In this document: piece by piece, positions 1 to 11,243 of the stretch
Position numbering within the stretch: the first letter of the stretch is position 1
How the letters are laid out: every line of letters starts with the position of its first letter
From: Ancylostoma caninum
Lineage: Eukaryota; Nematoda; Chromadorea; Rhabditida; Ancylostomatidae
DNA: 64,000 nt
Assembly: GCA_037903475.1 (NCBI GenBank)
Contig: JBAJFG010000574.1
Coordinates: forward strand, 310,001 to 374,000
Direction: 5' to 3'
Notes under the pieces: model-generated
What the model saw: only the letters and a program-made list of their open reading frames with translations
The model's database searches: none
Told to the model about the DNA's origin: nothing
Position numbers and translations under genes: made by a program

Positions 1-2377
1 TATAAAAAAGTTGTCCTTGGCGGCACATTCGACAGGTTGCACAATGGTCACAAGGTGAGTCTTTTTCCATTTATTTTTTTTTCATTCCATTTCAGGACTC
101 GTTGTAATTCGGTTCAATTCTACAGTCTCTAAATGCTATTATTCCTTACAATTAGATACTTACAGATTGCTAACAGAAAGTTGGATTTTTGACAGTGTTC
201 ATGTCTTACTTCACTTAGCTAGGCGTTTCTATGATTGCCACGTTTTGGAAGGCATTTGAGATGGTTCTTTTCCGCAGACTTTTCTTCTTACATCTTTCTT
301 TTACAGGTCTTGTTATCGAAAGCTGCATTATTAGCAAGTGAGAGTGTCGTTTGTGGAGTAACAGACAAGGCAATGATTCAAAGTAAGTCGCCAATGATTG
401 AGTCATTGCTTCAGGGAAGTGCAAGTACTTGAAATAATTATATAATTTTTAACACTCACTTCCTTCAGAGAAATCCTTGTGGGAACTGATTGAACCAGTG
501 TCCGCGAGAATCCGAGCCGTCGAGGATTTTATTGCGGATGTTTCTGATTCTGTTGTTTGCTTGGCAGAGCCGATTGAAGATCCCTTCGGGCCGTCGACGA
601 GAATACCTGATTTGGAGGTGGGTTGTAGGCTGCGTCAGTTTCAATGAATTTTAAACTTCATTCAACGTAATCACTAAAATTTCCGTCAGGCAAAACAAAA
701 AAGAATCGTTTAGGCGATAGTTGTCAGTCAAGAAACAATCAAAGGAGGCGAAGCTGTGAACCGAGTGCGGAAGGCGAGTTTTGTCTTTTTTTATGATTAA
801 CTTGGATCTTATCTGACACTCGTTTTATTGCCCATGTGCGTTGATTGTTTGAACAATTCGGGCGAATCGGCGCGCTTCCATTCTTTAGGTTGCGGAATTG
901 TGTGCTTATCTGTTTTGTTTATGAAGCACTTACGTCATCTGACTGCCTCTTGTTTTCAGGAGAAAAATATGTCCCAACTAGATATGATAACCATTGATCT
1001 CTTAGAAGCTATTGACAATGTGCTGAAGGAGTCGAAAATCAGTTCTTCAAGCCGACGGAGGTTCGTTGTCGATGAACGTGAGCCATTTATGTCCACATTC
1101 TCAATTGTTATTTTTTCAGTTAGTTTGGTTTATTTTACCGATATTTTATGAATTGTGGCTTTTACAGAGAAGATCTCGGCAAACTCTTGCGGCCACCAAC
1201 GCCACATCCAGAGCGAGCAGGTCGGCCGTACATAATTGGCCTCTGTGGTGGTATCGCTGGTGGAAAGAGCAATATCGCAAAGTATTTGAGAGAGGAACCT
1301 GGTTTTGAGGTGAGCCCTATTCCGTATTTCTAGCCAAGATTTCCAGGATTTTTTGAACCTGATTGGGCGTTTTTACTTTTGGAAAAATATTTATATATTG
1401 TGGAATAAATTCAGGTAATTGATTGCGATAAGTTGGCCCACAGCTGTTATGAACCCGGTGGTGAGCTCACTGAGGCGATTTCGAAGAACTTTCACGGTGT
1501 TGTGAAAAACGGCACAGTTGATAGAAAACTATTGGGACAGGCAGTATTTGGTGATGAGGTTAGTCGAATCCTTTTGCTGGTGTTCACTTATTGTGATGCA
1601 GACTCTACTCTTTCCTGTGTGTTCTGCATCTCTCTTTTCTACTGATTTTTCTGCTTCTAGGTGAAGCTGAAGAAGCTGTGCCAGTTAGTTTGGCCAGTTT
1701 TAATGAAGAAAATTGAAGCAATGGTTGCTGCGTCTAAAAGCGACGTTACTGGTTGGTTTCTCACTAAAATGCTTGCCATTTTCACTTGTAGCTTTTCTGG
1801 ATATTCGCCACGCTCATTCATTCTTTTCTAGTAATTGAGGCAGCTGCGATTATCGAAGCGAATTGGCATACATACATGAATGAATTATGGACTGTGTTCG
1901 TGCCACATCATGAAATGGTTCGACGGATAATAGAGCGAGATGGCCTCTCGAAAGAGGAAGTTCGTTCCTCGTTGATCGAAATATTTATTTTTATCAGCAT
2001 GGTTTGGCCCAGGATGCCTAATTTTTCAAGAAGTTTTTGGAGATATTTGAAATAACGCTAAGGAGGAAGGGAATGCGTGAAATGGTACGGTTTTTGGAGA
2101 GGCATACAAGAAAGACGGAGAGTAGGCACAAAAACAGCTGTCACCGCTTTTCAAACCTACTACGCTCTGTGAAAATTTAAGGGAAATTTGGAATGGCAGT
2201 GTACTTTATTTTCAGGCAGAAGCTCGTATAGCCAGTCAGCTCTCCAACAAAGAACGTATTGATCACAGTAACGTCGTATTCTGCTCACTATGGGCTTACG
2301 AGGAGACCCGAGCTCAAGTGAATAGAGCATTGAAAGACCTGAGATCTCGACTTCCCGCGAAATCTCCATCACAGTAA
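1..2377 (+). CDS. COASY: Bifunctional coenzyme A synthase (PPAT + DPCK), 5' end cut by window
   Basis: Catalyses the last two steps of CoA synthesis: phosphopantetheine adenylyltransferase, then dephospho-CoA kinase. Ten exons are readable and all phases close: 1-54, 307-382, 469-617, 714-773, 960-1060, 1168-1309, 1415-1558, 1661-1751, 1832-1959, 2216-2377 (368 visible residues). The first exon opens inside the PPAT nucleotide-binding motif (GGTFDRLHNGHK, the HxGH site); SQETIKGGEAVNRVR and KISSSSRRR follow, as in the eukaryotic PPAT domain. Exon 6 starts the kinase domain with a P-loop, GLCGGIAGGKSN, and exon 7 continues IDCDKLAH. The C-terminal exon (ARIASQLSNKERIDHSNVV) is typical of DPCK. 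Intron 4 has a GC donor (aag/gcgagt). The true start lies left of the window. Identity is firm; exon ends are read from splice sites. Confidence 0.93.
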
Positions 2378-2711
2378 TGATTGATTTTTAATAGCCTTAT
2401 TAATTTCGCATGATATTTTCCTCGTTGCCGATTTTTCTGGTATATATTATAGATAACTTAATAATCTCTAATGCACGCAGTCTTGAAGTGCTACGACCGC
2501 TCATTTTTGTCTGTGATATATGTGCTTATAGAGAAAACTCGCATTATAGTTTCGACGTGTATTTTGTTACTAACCTCAGTTTAGTAATTTTAATGTTATA
2601 CAAAGGTATAAATATATGACTTCATAGTTTTTAACCGTAAAACATCAAGATCACTGGTTCAATGGGTCTACAACGTATAAAAAGCATAACAAATTGAGGT
2701 GTGATGAGATG
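2378..2711. other. Convergent intergenic spacer
   Basis: AT-rich spacer holding the 3' UTRs of COASY and HTATSF1, which end tail to tail. No other gene and no canonical AATAAA was seen on either strand. Confidence 0.6.
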
Positions 2712-5700
2712 TCATTGCTCGCCTTCGTCATCTAGCTTTGGTCGCTTTTCTGGCGACGGTCCTTCCTCAGACTTCTCGGAGCTGTCCTCGGAAGCTTTTT
2801 CAGCGTCAATTTCATCGCTTGGCCTCGGTCGCTTTCCTGGTGAGGACGCTCCCTCGGACTTCTGCGTATTATTACCGTCATCTTTCTTAGGAGAGGATGA
2901 TTTTGGAGAGGACTGCTCTTTTCTTGATTCGTCATTCTCCTCCTCATCATCACTGTCTCCTTTGATGAAGTTCTGCCAAGCAGCTAGCCTTCTTTGACGA
3001 TCTTCTTCTGATTCTTGGACTTTGTACTTTGTTTTTCCATCCCAGAGGGATACCTCCAGCCTGAAAAAGACTGTAAACGACTACCACTAAACACACCGTG
3101 AGCAGGATAAGTAAAAAAGATACATTTAAATTTGTCTGTGAGTGAAAAAAAAAACTAAATGCAAAATTAAGGATGCGACTCGAAATGCAGAGAAAAACGC
3201 ACCGTCGTCCGTCGACGATCCTACCATTTAACATCTTCACAGCCATATCTGATTCATCCGTAGTTTCAAACGTCACTGTCACTACACCTTCTGGATTGGT
3301 CTGAAAGAGAAATAACGTAGTAGAAAATAACGTTTCACATGTTGAGGTATCACAAAACAGCACAACTAGCTCTGCCCGTAGCTTATTATCCTGCACAATG
3401 CATTTACTTGGTAAAAATTTTAGTTATAAAATGCCCATTTTCACTGTCGGAGATAATAACAGTGAAAACCTCGTTCGGTGAATTAAATTTGGGTCAATTT
3501 TTAACCATCTTCCTTTATTCTGCGTTGAATATACAGTAAAGTCTCCAAAACCCTAAAATGTTACTCCTTCGAATTTCAACGCTGCGTTTACGCAGAAAGA
3601 TATAGTATTCATTGCGCGATGGTAAGGGAAGAGAAAAATGCAAAAAAAAAAAACACTCATGAACTCTCAAATTCAGAGAACATAAATTTGAAGACACATC
3701 AAAAGCGTCGCTCGAACATAGTTGAGATGTTCAAGAACGATAGAGAGAGAGGGAGGGAGAGAGAGAGAGAACAGGAGCAGAGTGAATATGAATGAGAAGA
3801 GGAGCAGAATGTATCGAAAAATAAAGGAGAAAATCCTACAATAACATGTGGATATAAAAATGAACGTCACCGGATGGAAAACCCCTTTCGAAGGTGACAC
3901 AAAATTGGGATAAATGAATCTCTTCTCCTGACAACGACGGTTAGGTGGGTTTGACGAAGAAACTATAGTTTTCCTTGTAGACAACTCACATCGTAAACAA
4001 CAACTTTCTTCACAGTGCCATACTTTGAGCAGCTCTGTTGGACCTCTTCTTTCAAATCCATCATTAAAGCTGCATTTGTCTAAAAAAAAATGGGAACAAT
4101 ACTGCCGATATCATCATAAGGAAAAACAAAAAATTACCTCCATCATTTGCAACGTGAACAAGTTCTTAATTACAACCGTGCAATCGGAAATGGGGCGATA
4201 GTTCCGCGGCTTTTCTGGTTTCCATTCGAAAATTCTGAAACAGTGGAAAAATAAAAAAATAAATAAACGTAAAGATATGGCAAATGAGCAACCAAAATCT
4301 GTGGAAGATTGAGGAATAACGTTTTTAGGACCGACTATCAAAGTTTACAGAAGAACTTAGAGTTCAACACTGCAACAACATAGTTCTCAGCATGGTTACC
4401 TCAACACTGACTCTAATACAATTTTTGGGATGTGTTTATCCCCGCGTCGTCAGATAACAACCTTGTTTAATCACCACCACGAATAGAAAGAATTGCTTTG
4501 ATACAAGTGTAAATTTGTAGTATCGAGGAAAGATTGAATGAGTCCCAAGACTTTTTTTTTATAAAGACGGTACCTGTTCCGATTCTCCATGTATCTTTTC
4601 TTCTGTGCGTTGGTGAGTTTCTTTCTCTTCTTGGTTGGATCAAACTCCCCTTTCAGCTCAAATCTGGCCTTCTCTACATGAACTTCTTTGCCTCGCAAGT
4701 TGAAACCATCGAGAATAGAAAGTGCCAAGTCAACTGATTCCTTGAAAAAATGAGAACATTATAAAAAGCATGAAACAAACACAAACTTTGAGACAACGCG
4801 AACCTTCTTGATGTAAACGCATCTTCCATCGCCTTTCAGCTCGCCGTTTTCATCCACGTATAATTTCAATTTGGGCTTGTTTGTTCGGGCATCCGGTTGG
4901 ATTACACCGCATTTTGACATGAATTCCTGAATAGGACATTTCAACAGCTGCTGCGGAGATGAGATCTTATTTAAAAGGGTGAATTCAATTAAATCACTAC
5001 AGTACACACCTTAAACTCATCTAAAGTGATATCCAACGGCAGATTGTTGACATACACAGCATGCACCTTTTCTTCCATATCAACCCAACCTGCAGAAAAC
5101 AAAAAATTTCCGAAGCATCAAAAATGACGACTAGAAGAAGAAAACGCAAGATTTACAACTCCAATCGATTGAATAGAGCACCCAGGGAAAATTTCTTAAT
5201 CGAGATGTTGACATAATCCGTAGTTTCAAGAGGACACAACGTTGCAACATGTCATTTCCCTATGCAAAACACTAGAGAAATTCCAGAATGATAGGTATTA
5301 TTTTCAGTGCATCTGAATCCGATGTAAAGTGTTGTCTTGGGAAGTTTGTCGGTCCCGGCGGGGAAAAGGGGGTTGGGGGAGCTGTGCCGGTATAAGCGGC
5401 ACCGTCCTTAGAAGTAACCTTTAGTATCGAATGTGTTTCTGTATTGCGCAGACGTGGGCCATTATTCACGACCCCAGTGATATGTTTATGGGCCTCGCCC
5501 AAATACTTCATGTACTATGCCTTACCACGCCCCTTTTATGTCAGCATTCTACCACAGCACCGTTCGGTGCAGGTCGAACGGATAAAGATCCGGACCAACC
5601 CGTATACAACACACGAAAAGGGAGCCAACCATCCTCCCAAAATATAGGAGCCACCCTTCCGCCTAGTTAGCCACCGCAGGAGCACACCTGTCAAGCCCAA

Positions 5701-8258
5701 CCCTAAGGCTTAGGCAAAGGCGTAAACCCAAGTTCAAGCATAGGATTAGGCTTAGGCTTTTCAGGTGAAGCCTAGAGCTTTCTATAGAGTGCCCTCCCCT
5801 AACTCTGTTTTCGCCGTCCTGCCACTAAATATGAATACTATGAATGGTTAGAGGTGGCGCAGTTTGTGTAAACTAGAGGACACTTTCACCACTTTTCCTC
5901 GTCAACGGGCAGTGACCATAGCTTTCAAAGCAACGCATCCGCAAGTTGGTGACCACTCTTATGAGTCCTACCCTCGTAAAGGTGCAATAGCTCCTGTGAA
6001 TAGAGGATATGGCACTATGGGCACTACTTTCAATTCCATGAAAACACAAAAACCTAACCATAAATAGATGTAAAATAGATAAGCTAGTGTGGCCTATACC
6101 TTGAGGCTCTGTGTGTCCCTTTCCTTTCTTCTTCTCTTCCTTTTCGGCTGGGTTGTTCTTGAGCTTTTCGGCCTCTTTAGCTTTTCTCTCTTCATCCATT
6201 TTACCTTAAAATGAGAGATGGAAAACGTAGTGACATAACAAGGAAGTCTATTTTAACAAAAATGATAAATAAATGATGCTAAATATAAACTAAGAAAGTG
6301 CAAGACAGCTCACTGTAGTCATATTGAACACCGTAATTTGCTTGATAGCTGGCGATAAAATCTTCATCGACTTCTTGGTCAGCTCTTTGCCACTCTTGAG
6401 CTGCTGCGTTCCACTTCATTTTCACTCCATTTACCACCTTAGCAACAATCATGACTTATAATAAAGCGCTTAGTCTGTCACGTGTGTGTGTGGGTGTGTG
6501 TGAAACGAAATTCCCTGATTGGTCAGTGATGGTGATTGCGGGGTCAACAAGATGATAGGGACGGGTATGGTGAGGTTCAAAGAATGAAGAGAAGCTCTAA
6601 AGGATGGGTAAGTGGAGAGCGGTGAGTGCACCGCGGTGTGATAAGGATGCGCCGGCGTCCAAAAGTGGGGAAACGCCTGGAGTCGGGTCCAACGGTGTGA
6701 TAAGGATGCGCCGGCGTCCAAAAGTGGGGAAACGCCTGGAGTCGGGTCCAACGGTGTGATAAGGATGCGCCGGCGTCCAAAAGTGGGGAAACGCCTGGAG
6801 TCGGGTCCAGCGGTGTGATAATGGTGCGCCGGCATCCAAAAGTGGGGAAACGCCTGGAGTCGGGTCCAACGTTGTGATAAGGATGCGCCGGCGTCCGAAA
6901 GTGGGGAAACGCCTGGAGTCGGGTCCAACGGTGTGATAAGGATGCGCCGGCGTCCAAAAGTGGGGAAACGCCTGGAGTCGGATCCAACGTTGTGATAAGG
7001 ATGCGCCGGCGTCCAAAAGTCGGGAATTGCCTGGAGTCGGGTCCAACGGTGTGATAAGGATGCGCCGGCGTCCAAAAGTGGGGAAACGCCTGGAGTCGGA
7101 TCCAACGGTGTGATAAGGATGCGCCGGCGTCCAAGAGTGGGGAAACGCCTGGAGTCGGGTCCAACGTTGTGATAAGGATCGCCAACGGCGTCCAAAAGTG
7201 GGGAAACGCCTGGAGTCGGGTCCAACGGTGTGATAAGGATGCGCCGGCGTCCAAAAGTGGGGAAACGCCTGGAGTCGGGTCCAACGGTGTGATAAGGATG
7301 CGCTGGCGTCCAAAAGTGGGGAAACGCCTGGAGTCGGGTCCAACGTGTGATAAGGATGCGCCGGCGTCCACATGTAATATAAATTCGCTAGGCGGGCCTA
7401 TTTCTGCATTGAGCGGTACGCTTAGCGGACCCTCCTACCTTTTTGTTTATATACACCGGTGGACCCTTATCACTTGAAATACCACAACAACCAGTTGAGC
7501 GTAAATCATTTCAAGATAACGTTTACACTAAATTGGTTACACTCAATTATTCACAGCCACTAACTTCGCTTATATGGGAGAACATAATTTCGTTCTACGG
7601 GGGAAGCTACCACATACGGGATCAAGGGCTTCTCAGGAAAGCGATAGAACTGCGTGGAAGGAAAGAGTATTTATCAATCCATTGACACTTTTGTGTTTGC
7701 TTTCAACGTGCCGTATGCGAGCGAAGCGATCATCAACAGAAGTCTGGAAGTCCGGCGTTAGCCGGACGGCCAGACTAGTAATAAGTAAACCAATCTATTC
7801 CGTTAACATACCTAGAGTGAAAACCTCGAACAAGAACACACCTGTGTTTCCGCAGCTTCTTGTTCTAACCAGAGCTGTTGAATGAACATGAGATCATCTT
7901 CGGGAAGAGGACGCCATTGATTATTATGATATTCCATGTACTGCCCAGTATCATCGTAACGACCAATCCACTTCTCATTCAAATATCTCGTCGAAAACCC
8001 TGAACAATCACTGGCTAACTTGATAACTTTAAGGAAACCCAAAAAACATATTCGACTGACGAACCTACCTTCTACTTTTTCCATAGTAGCTGCCGCACTG
8101 GAATTGTCTGGAGCTTCTTGGTCCGCATTTGAGGCGTCGCCTGACCCAGGGGCTGTTGCTGTTTCCTCACCGTTGGCAGCAACTGAATCCTCTTGGTCAA
8201 CTTTTGTAGCATTGTCTGGTTCAGGAGCTGTTGCTGCTTCTTCACAGTTAGCAGCCAT
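2712..8258 (-). CDS. HTATSF1: Tat-SF1/CUS2-type splicing factor with two RRMs
   Basis: Family role: U2 snRNP assembly and remodelling (yeast CUS2, human Tat-SF1) in the nucleus. Eleven exons, all phases closing, 526 residues: 8069-8258, 7842-7999, 6314-6437, 6100-6204, 5010-5089, 4804-4926, 4574-4740, 4138-4234, 3990-4079, 3203-3300, 2712-3060. Residues 1-60 are acidic low complexity. A WIGRYDDTGQYMEYHNNQW segment follows near 70. RRM1 is about 200-285 (AVYVNNLPLDITLDEF), then a lysine-rich linker. RRM2, the UHM-like domain, is about 335-430 and ends in the family's LWDGKTKYKVQES segment; the tail is Ser/Asp/Lys-rich. The start ATG lies directly after a TTGCAG acceptor. Three introns end in AAG rather than CAG. 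The UHM loop reads GRIVDGR, without the R-x-F aromatic known from other UHMs. Confidence 0.9.
6636..7371. repeat. 59-bp minisatellite, about 12.5 copies
   Basis: Tandem units begin with gtgtgataagg at 6636, 6695, 6754, 6813, 6872, 6931, 6990, 7049, 7108, 7167, 7228, 7287 and 7345. The period is 59 bp, except one 61-bp copy (at 7167) and one 58-bp copy (at 7287). Units are nearly identical, with a few substitutions (gttgtg for gtgtg, ggatcc for gggtcc). The array lies wholly in the 1.4-kb second intron of HTATSF1. The unit has no stop codon in any frame of the - strand, so the array shows three overlapping - strand reading frames of about 250-264 codons that are by-products of the repeat. Confidence 0.97.
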
Positions 8259-8270
8259 CTGCAATGTGAG
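8259..8270 (-). promoter_or_regulatory. Probable spliced-leader acceptor at HTATSF1 start
   Basis: On the - strand the sequence reads cacattgcag immediately followed by the ATG. A 3' splice site abutting the initiator codon with no coding exon before it is the usual pattern of a trans-spliced nematode mRNA. A 5' UTR cis-intron is the alternative. Confidence 0.5.
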
Positions 8271-9347
8271 CATTGAAACTTAAATAATGAAGCAGTAAAA
8301 GATAAAATCATGACCTGAATAATTAAAGACAACGATTAAACAAGTCTTGAGTAAGCTGCCAGAAAAACAGATCTAACAAACAATACTCACAGAATAAAGG
8401 ACGAAAGGCTGTCAATAAAAGGAACCTAATTAGAAGCAGACTTGAACATAAAACCTTTCGAAAACCGTTCGAATGGCAATGATACGCAATATTGCGTCGC
8501 GCTGCAGAAGCACGTAATCTTGCAGATGTTGAGAGTCTGCGCCCGCTATGAGCGCTTTTGGTACCAAACTTGTTAAAAGAATTACAAAGAGATGGGTACT
8601 ATTCCAATTTGGCGATCCTGAAAATTCTAAGAATTTCTAGTTGCTGAAAATTCTCCGAGTAGAGCAGTGGGGGACGCAGCGGAGTGGGGAGGAGGGGGGC
8701 TGGCGCCCAGGTCCCCAAGTTTTTCAAAAATGCTTTAAAAAGTGGAGAAATTCTACACCAACTTATCTCTAACTTTTTATTTTAACCATTATTTCCCGCA
8801 ATTTTATTTCAATCACTTTGTGTCATAACTGATATTTTTAGCAATTTTAATTTTTTTGCAGCAACTTCCTAAAATTCAATTTTCAATCAATGTATCAGTG
8901 AGATTACCCAGGACTCAATGTATCAAATCAAATGAAATTGTAAATCAAATAATATCAATGCAGTTACCCAGGGTAAGCATGTTAACGCTGGTGGCGCTAA
9001 CACTTTGACCTTGAGTAATCTCAATGGATAACATGTTGACCCCTGCATGCAGGCACGGGCCAACATGTTACCCTTACCCTGGGTAGCTCCAGAACTGCTC
9101 CGATAACTACAAGACTAAATCATTAGCGAGGATAACTACGATGGAAGTGTTAGTACATCCAAATTTACCAATTACCTGGCGCTCCCTAACATGTTTATCC
9201 ATACGTGACGGTGCTTATACCCAGGTGATCGCTCGTTCAATGCATCCGTGGGATTTTCCAGTTAGCGAGTGGTCGTTCGTGTCACATCAGTATCCAGCAT
9301 AGGAGGTTTGGACGCCAGCATTCAGTTTTCAATTCTTTTCCTTGGGA
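8271..9347. other. Intergenic region upstream of HTATSF1
   Basis: No gene recognised. A degenerate promoter or outron would be expected close to 8.3-8.5 kb, but no TATA box stands out. The right half holds two members of a dispersed ATTACCC-type repeat, listed separately. Confidence 0.4.
8888..9260. repeat. ATTACCC-type dispersed repeat, two diverged members
   Basis: About 8888-9090 contains tgagattaccca, cagttacccagggtaa, an inverted ttgagtaatctcaa and two aacatgtt words around accctgggta. About 9138-9260 contains aacatgtttatccatacgtgac and tatacccaggtg. The same words recur at 14541, 56766, 59744 and 63483, so these are members of one interspersed family with internal inverted symmetry. 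Confidence 0.5.
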
Positions 9348-10082
9348 TTAAAGGCAGCACCCACGGAATTTTTCACATCTGAGGTTTTGATCGTTTTTGA
9401 ACCTTAGCAATAGTTTTAACAATTTGGCGGAAGAGTAGCGCGCAAAACTCAACCGTTTCTGGGGTATAATTAGTGAAATGTCCAAGATCCCGGATCAGTA
9501 GGATCAGGGTGGGGTGACCACTGGGGTCGTTCGATCGAGTTGTGGCGGCAACGGATCATTGCTGCCAGCTGGTTTGGTGATTAGCCATTTTTTCATTGTT
9601 ATTGTAAAGCTATAAGGCATTTTTCACGGAGTAAACATCGGTGCAATTGTGTACCCAGTTCAAGGGATACATGCGAATTGCTAAAAATCGGCTCGCACAT
9701 AGCCTTTCGATTGAAAATTTGATCTATTGGAATGGATCAGCCCGCGCGCGCATGTACTTCTTGGTCCTTAACTTTCCTTTTTTGCATTACTAAGCACGAT
9801 ATTTTTTTAGTTCTTACTTCACAAGAAATGTGCTGGTTTAGTTACTTGTATGGTTGATCTTCGCCAGTGACGCGTTTTCGAATTTTTTTCACTGCTCAGA
9901 GTTTGTTCTAGAATTCATTGGTGATTCTTCTACATCTTGACTGGTCAGACTATCTTTTCCAAAGTTTGGTTTCTTCTATAAACTTCAGGAAACCCGCAAA
10001 ACGTCGCCAAAAACCTCTTTGCCCGCAAACCAGCTGACAAAAAAGGCAGCGGTATTGGCTTTTTTGGATCGGTCCACAACAG

Positions 10083-10510
10083 CTCAGGCATTCGGGCGCG
10101 AGTCCCGCCTGACAAAACTCCCCTTTTTTATTTTCGCGACAAAATCCGGTGCACCGGCGGGAGACACCATTTTGGTTTTATTGCGGGATTGAGCGCAAAA
10201 TATTGCAGGATTGTGATCGTCACGTACGCCTCCAGCGAGGGGTATATAAGGGCATCAGTTTGTAGGTACTCAGACATTCGTACGCGAGTCCCGCCCGACA
10301 AAATGATGTGTCCCGCCCGGGAGCGGGCGGGAGACAACCAAAATCGTGTGTTTTTGTCCCCCAACATCCGGAGTTTGTCCCGCATGCTCGGGCGGGACAC
10401 CGCATTTTGTCCCGATGATAACGTCATGGCCGCAGGTTCGGGGGACCGCATTTTGTCCCGATGATGACGTCATGACCGCAGGTTCGGGAGACCGCATTTT
10501 GTCCCGAAAC
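10083..10510 (+). repeat. GC-rich GGGACAAAAT repeat, left arm
   Basis: Two starts of the same motif, gcattcgggcgcgagtccc (10089) and cattcgtacgcgagtcccgc (10275), each lead into runs of gacaaaat, gggcgggac and cccgatgat. The array matches, in inverted orientation, 15790-16345, where cgggactcgcgcccgaatg ends the copy. Short - and + strand open frames in it are GC-repeat artefacts. Confidence 0.7.
10401..10507. repeat. 46-bp tandem repeat with CRE-like palindrome
   Basis: Units start with cgcattttgtcccgatgat at 10401, 10447 and 10493 (2.3 copies). The second unit contains a perfect TGACGTCA palindrome; the first has the variant taacgtca. It lies inside the GGGACAAAAT repeat. Confidence 0.85.
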
Positions 10511-11243
10511 CGGTGAAAACCCTACGATTGCAATACCCTCAAAACGTCACTATGCATAACATTTATTGTAGAATCATAACAACAACAAAACAAAGAAAGA
10601 AGTAGCAACGATTCGTAAATTGATATTCAATGCAAGCATGCATGCAAAAAATCAAGAAAGCTCAATCAAAAAGCTCAATCAAGAAAGCTCATTCAAAAAA
10701 CCAAGAGAGATCAGATAAGTGCATTAACATCAACAAAATAGTAGAAATTCACCGGACATCAAAACAATAACGGAAAGGTGCCGATGAAAACACAAACGGA
10801 GGCCTAGATCTCTTTAATGTGCACCACCTCAAGGTTTCTAGGCGAAACCCTCCATTGTCTCGCGTTTTGCCGCTCTCGCCATCTTGGCCTCCAACGGTGT
10901 TGAACTTGAATATTCCAAAGTCTAGCCCGCAAACGTATACAGTGTTCCGTCCGTGTCTTCTCGGCAGGCGTGTTCGCGCTCGGTGAGATTAACTTTGGGC
11001 TGGTCTTGAGTACGGTGATTTCTGCATTCGCTACTTCGAATGTTATAGAAAAGGTGATGTTGTGCTTGAGTTTGAGGTGTTCAAAATCAACCCATTGGAG
11101 GCCAAGACGCCGAGAGCGCCGAAACGCAAGCGAGTAGAGGGTTCCACCTAGAAACCCTGAGGTGATGCAGATCACAGAGGAGATCAGAAATTAATGAGAA
11201 GTGCATTAAGAATTAGAGATAATAAAAGAATCGATGTAGAGGA

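Noticed and set aside
2701..2997. + strand Ser-rich frame of 98 codons
   Set aside because: Antisense to the last exon of HTATSF1, whose acidic/serine codons read open on the other strand.
6470..7373. Three overlapping - strand frames of 251-264 codons with PDSRRFPTFGRRR-type repeats
   Set aside because: Produced by the 59-bp minisatellite, open in all frames; located in an intron, with no independent coding evidence.
8020..8332. + and alternate - strand frames near 8.1 kb
   Set aside because: Shadows of the first exon of HTATSF1, which closes in phase with the rest of the gene.
10128..10497. Several frames of 61-107 codons in GC-rich DNA
   Set aside because: They lie in the GGGACAAAAT/46-bp tandem repeat and overlap each other on both strands.
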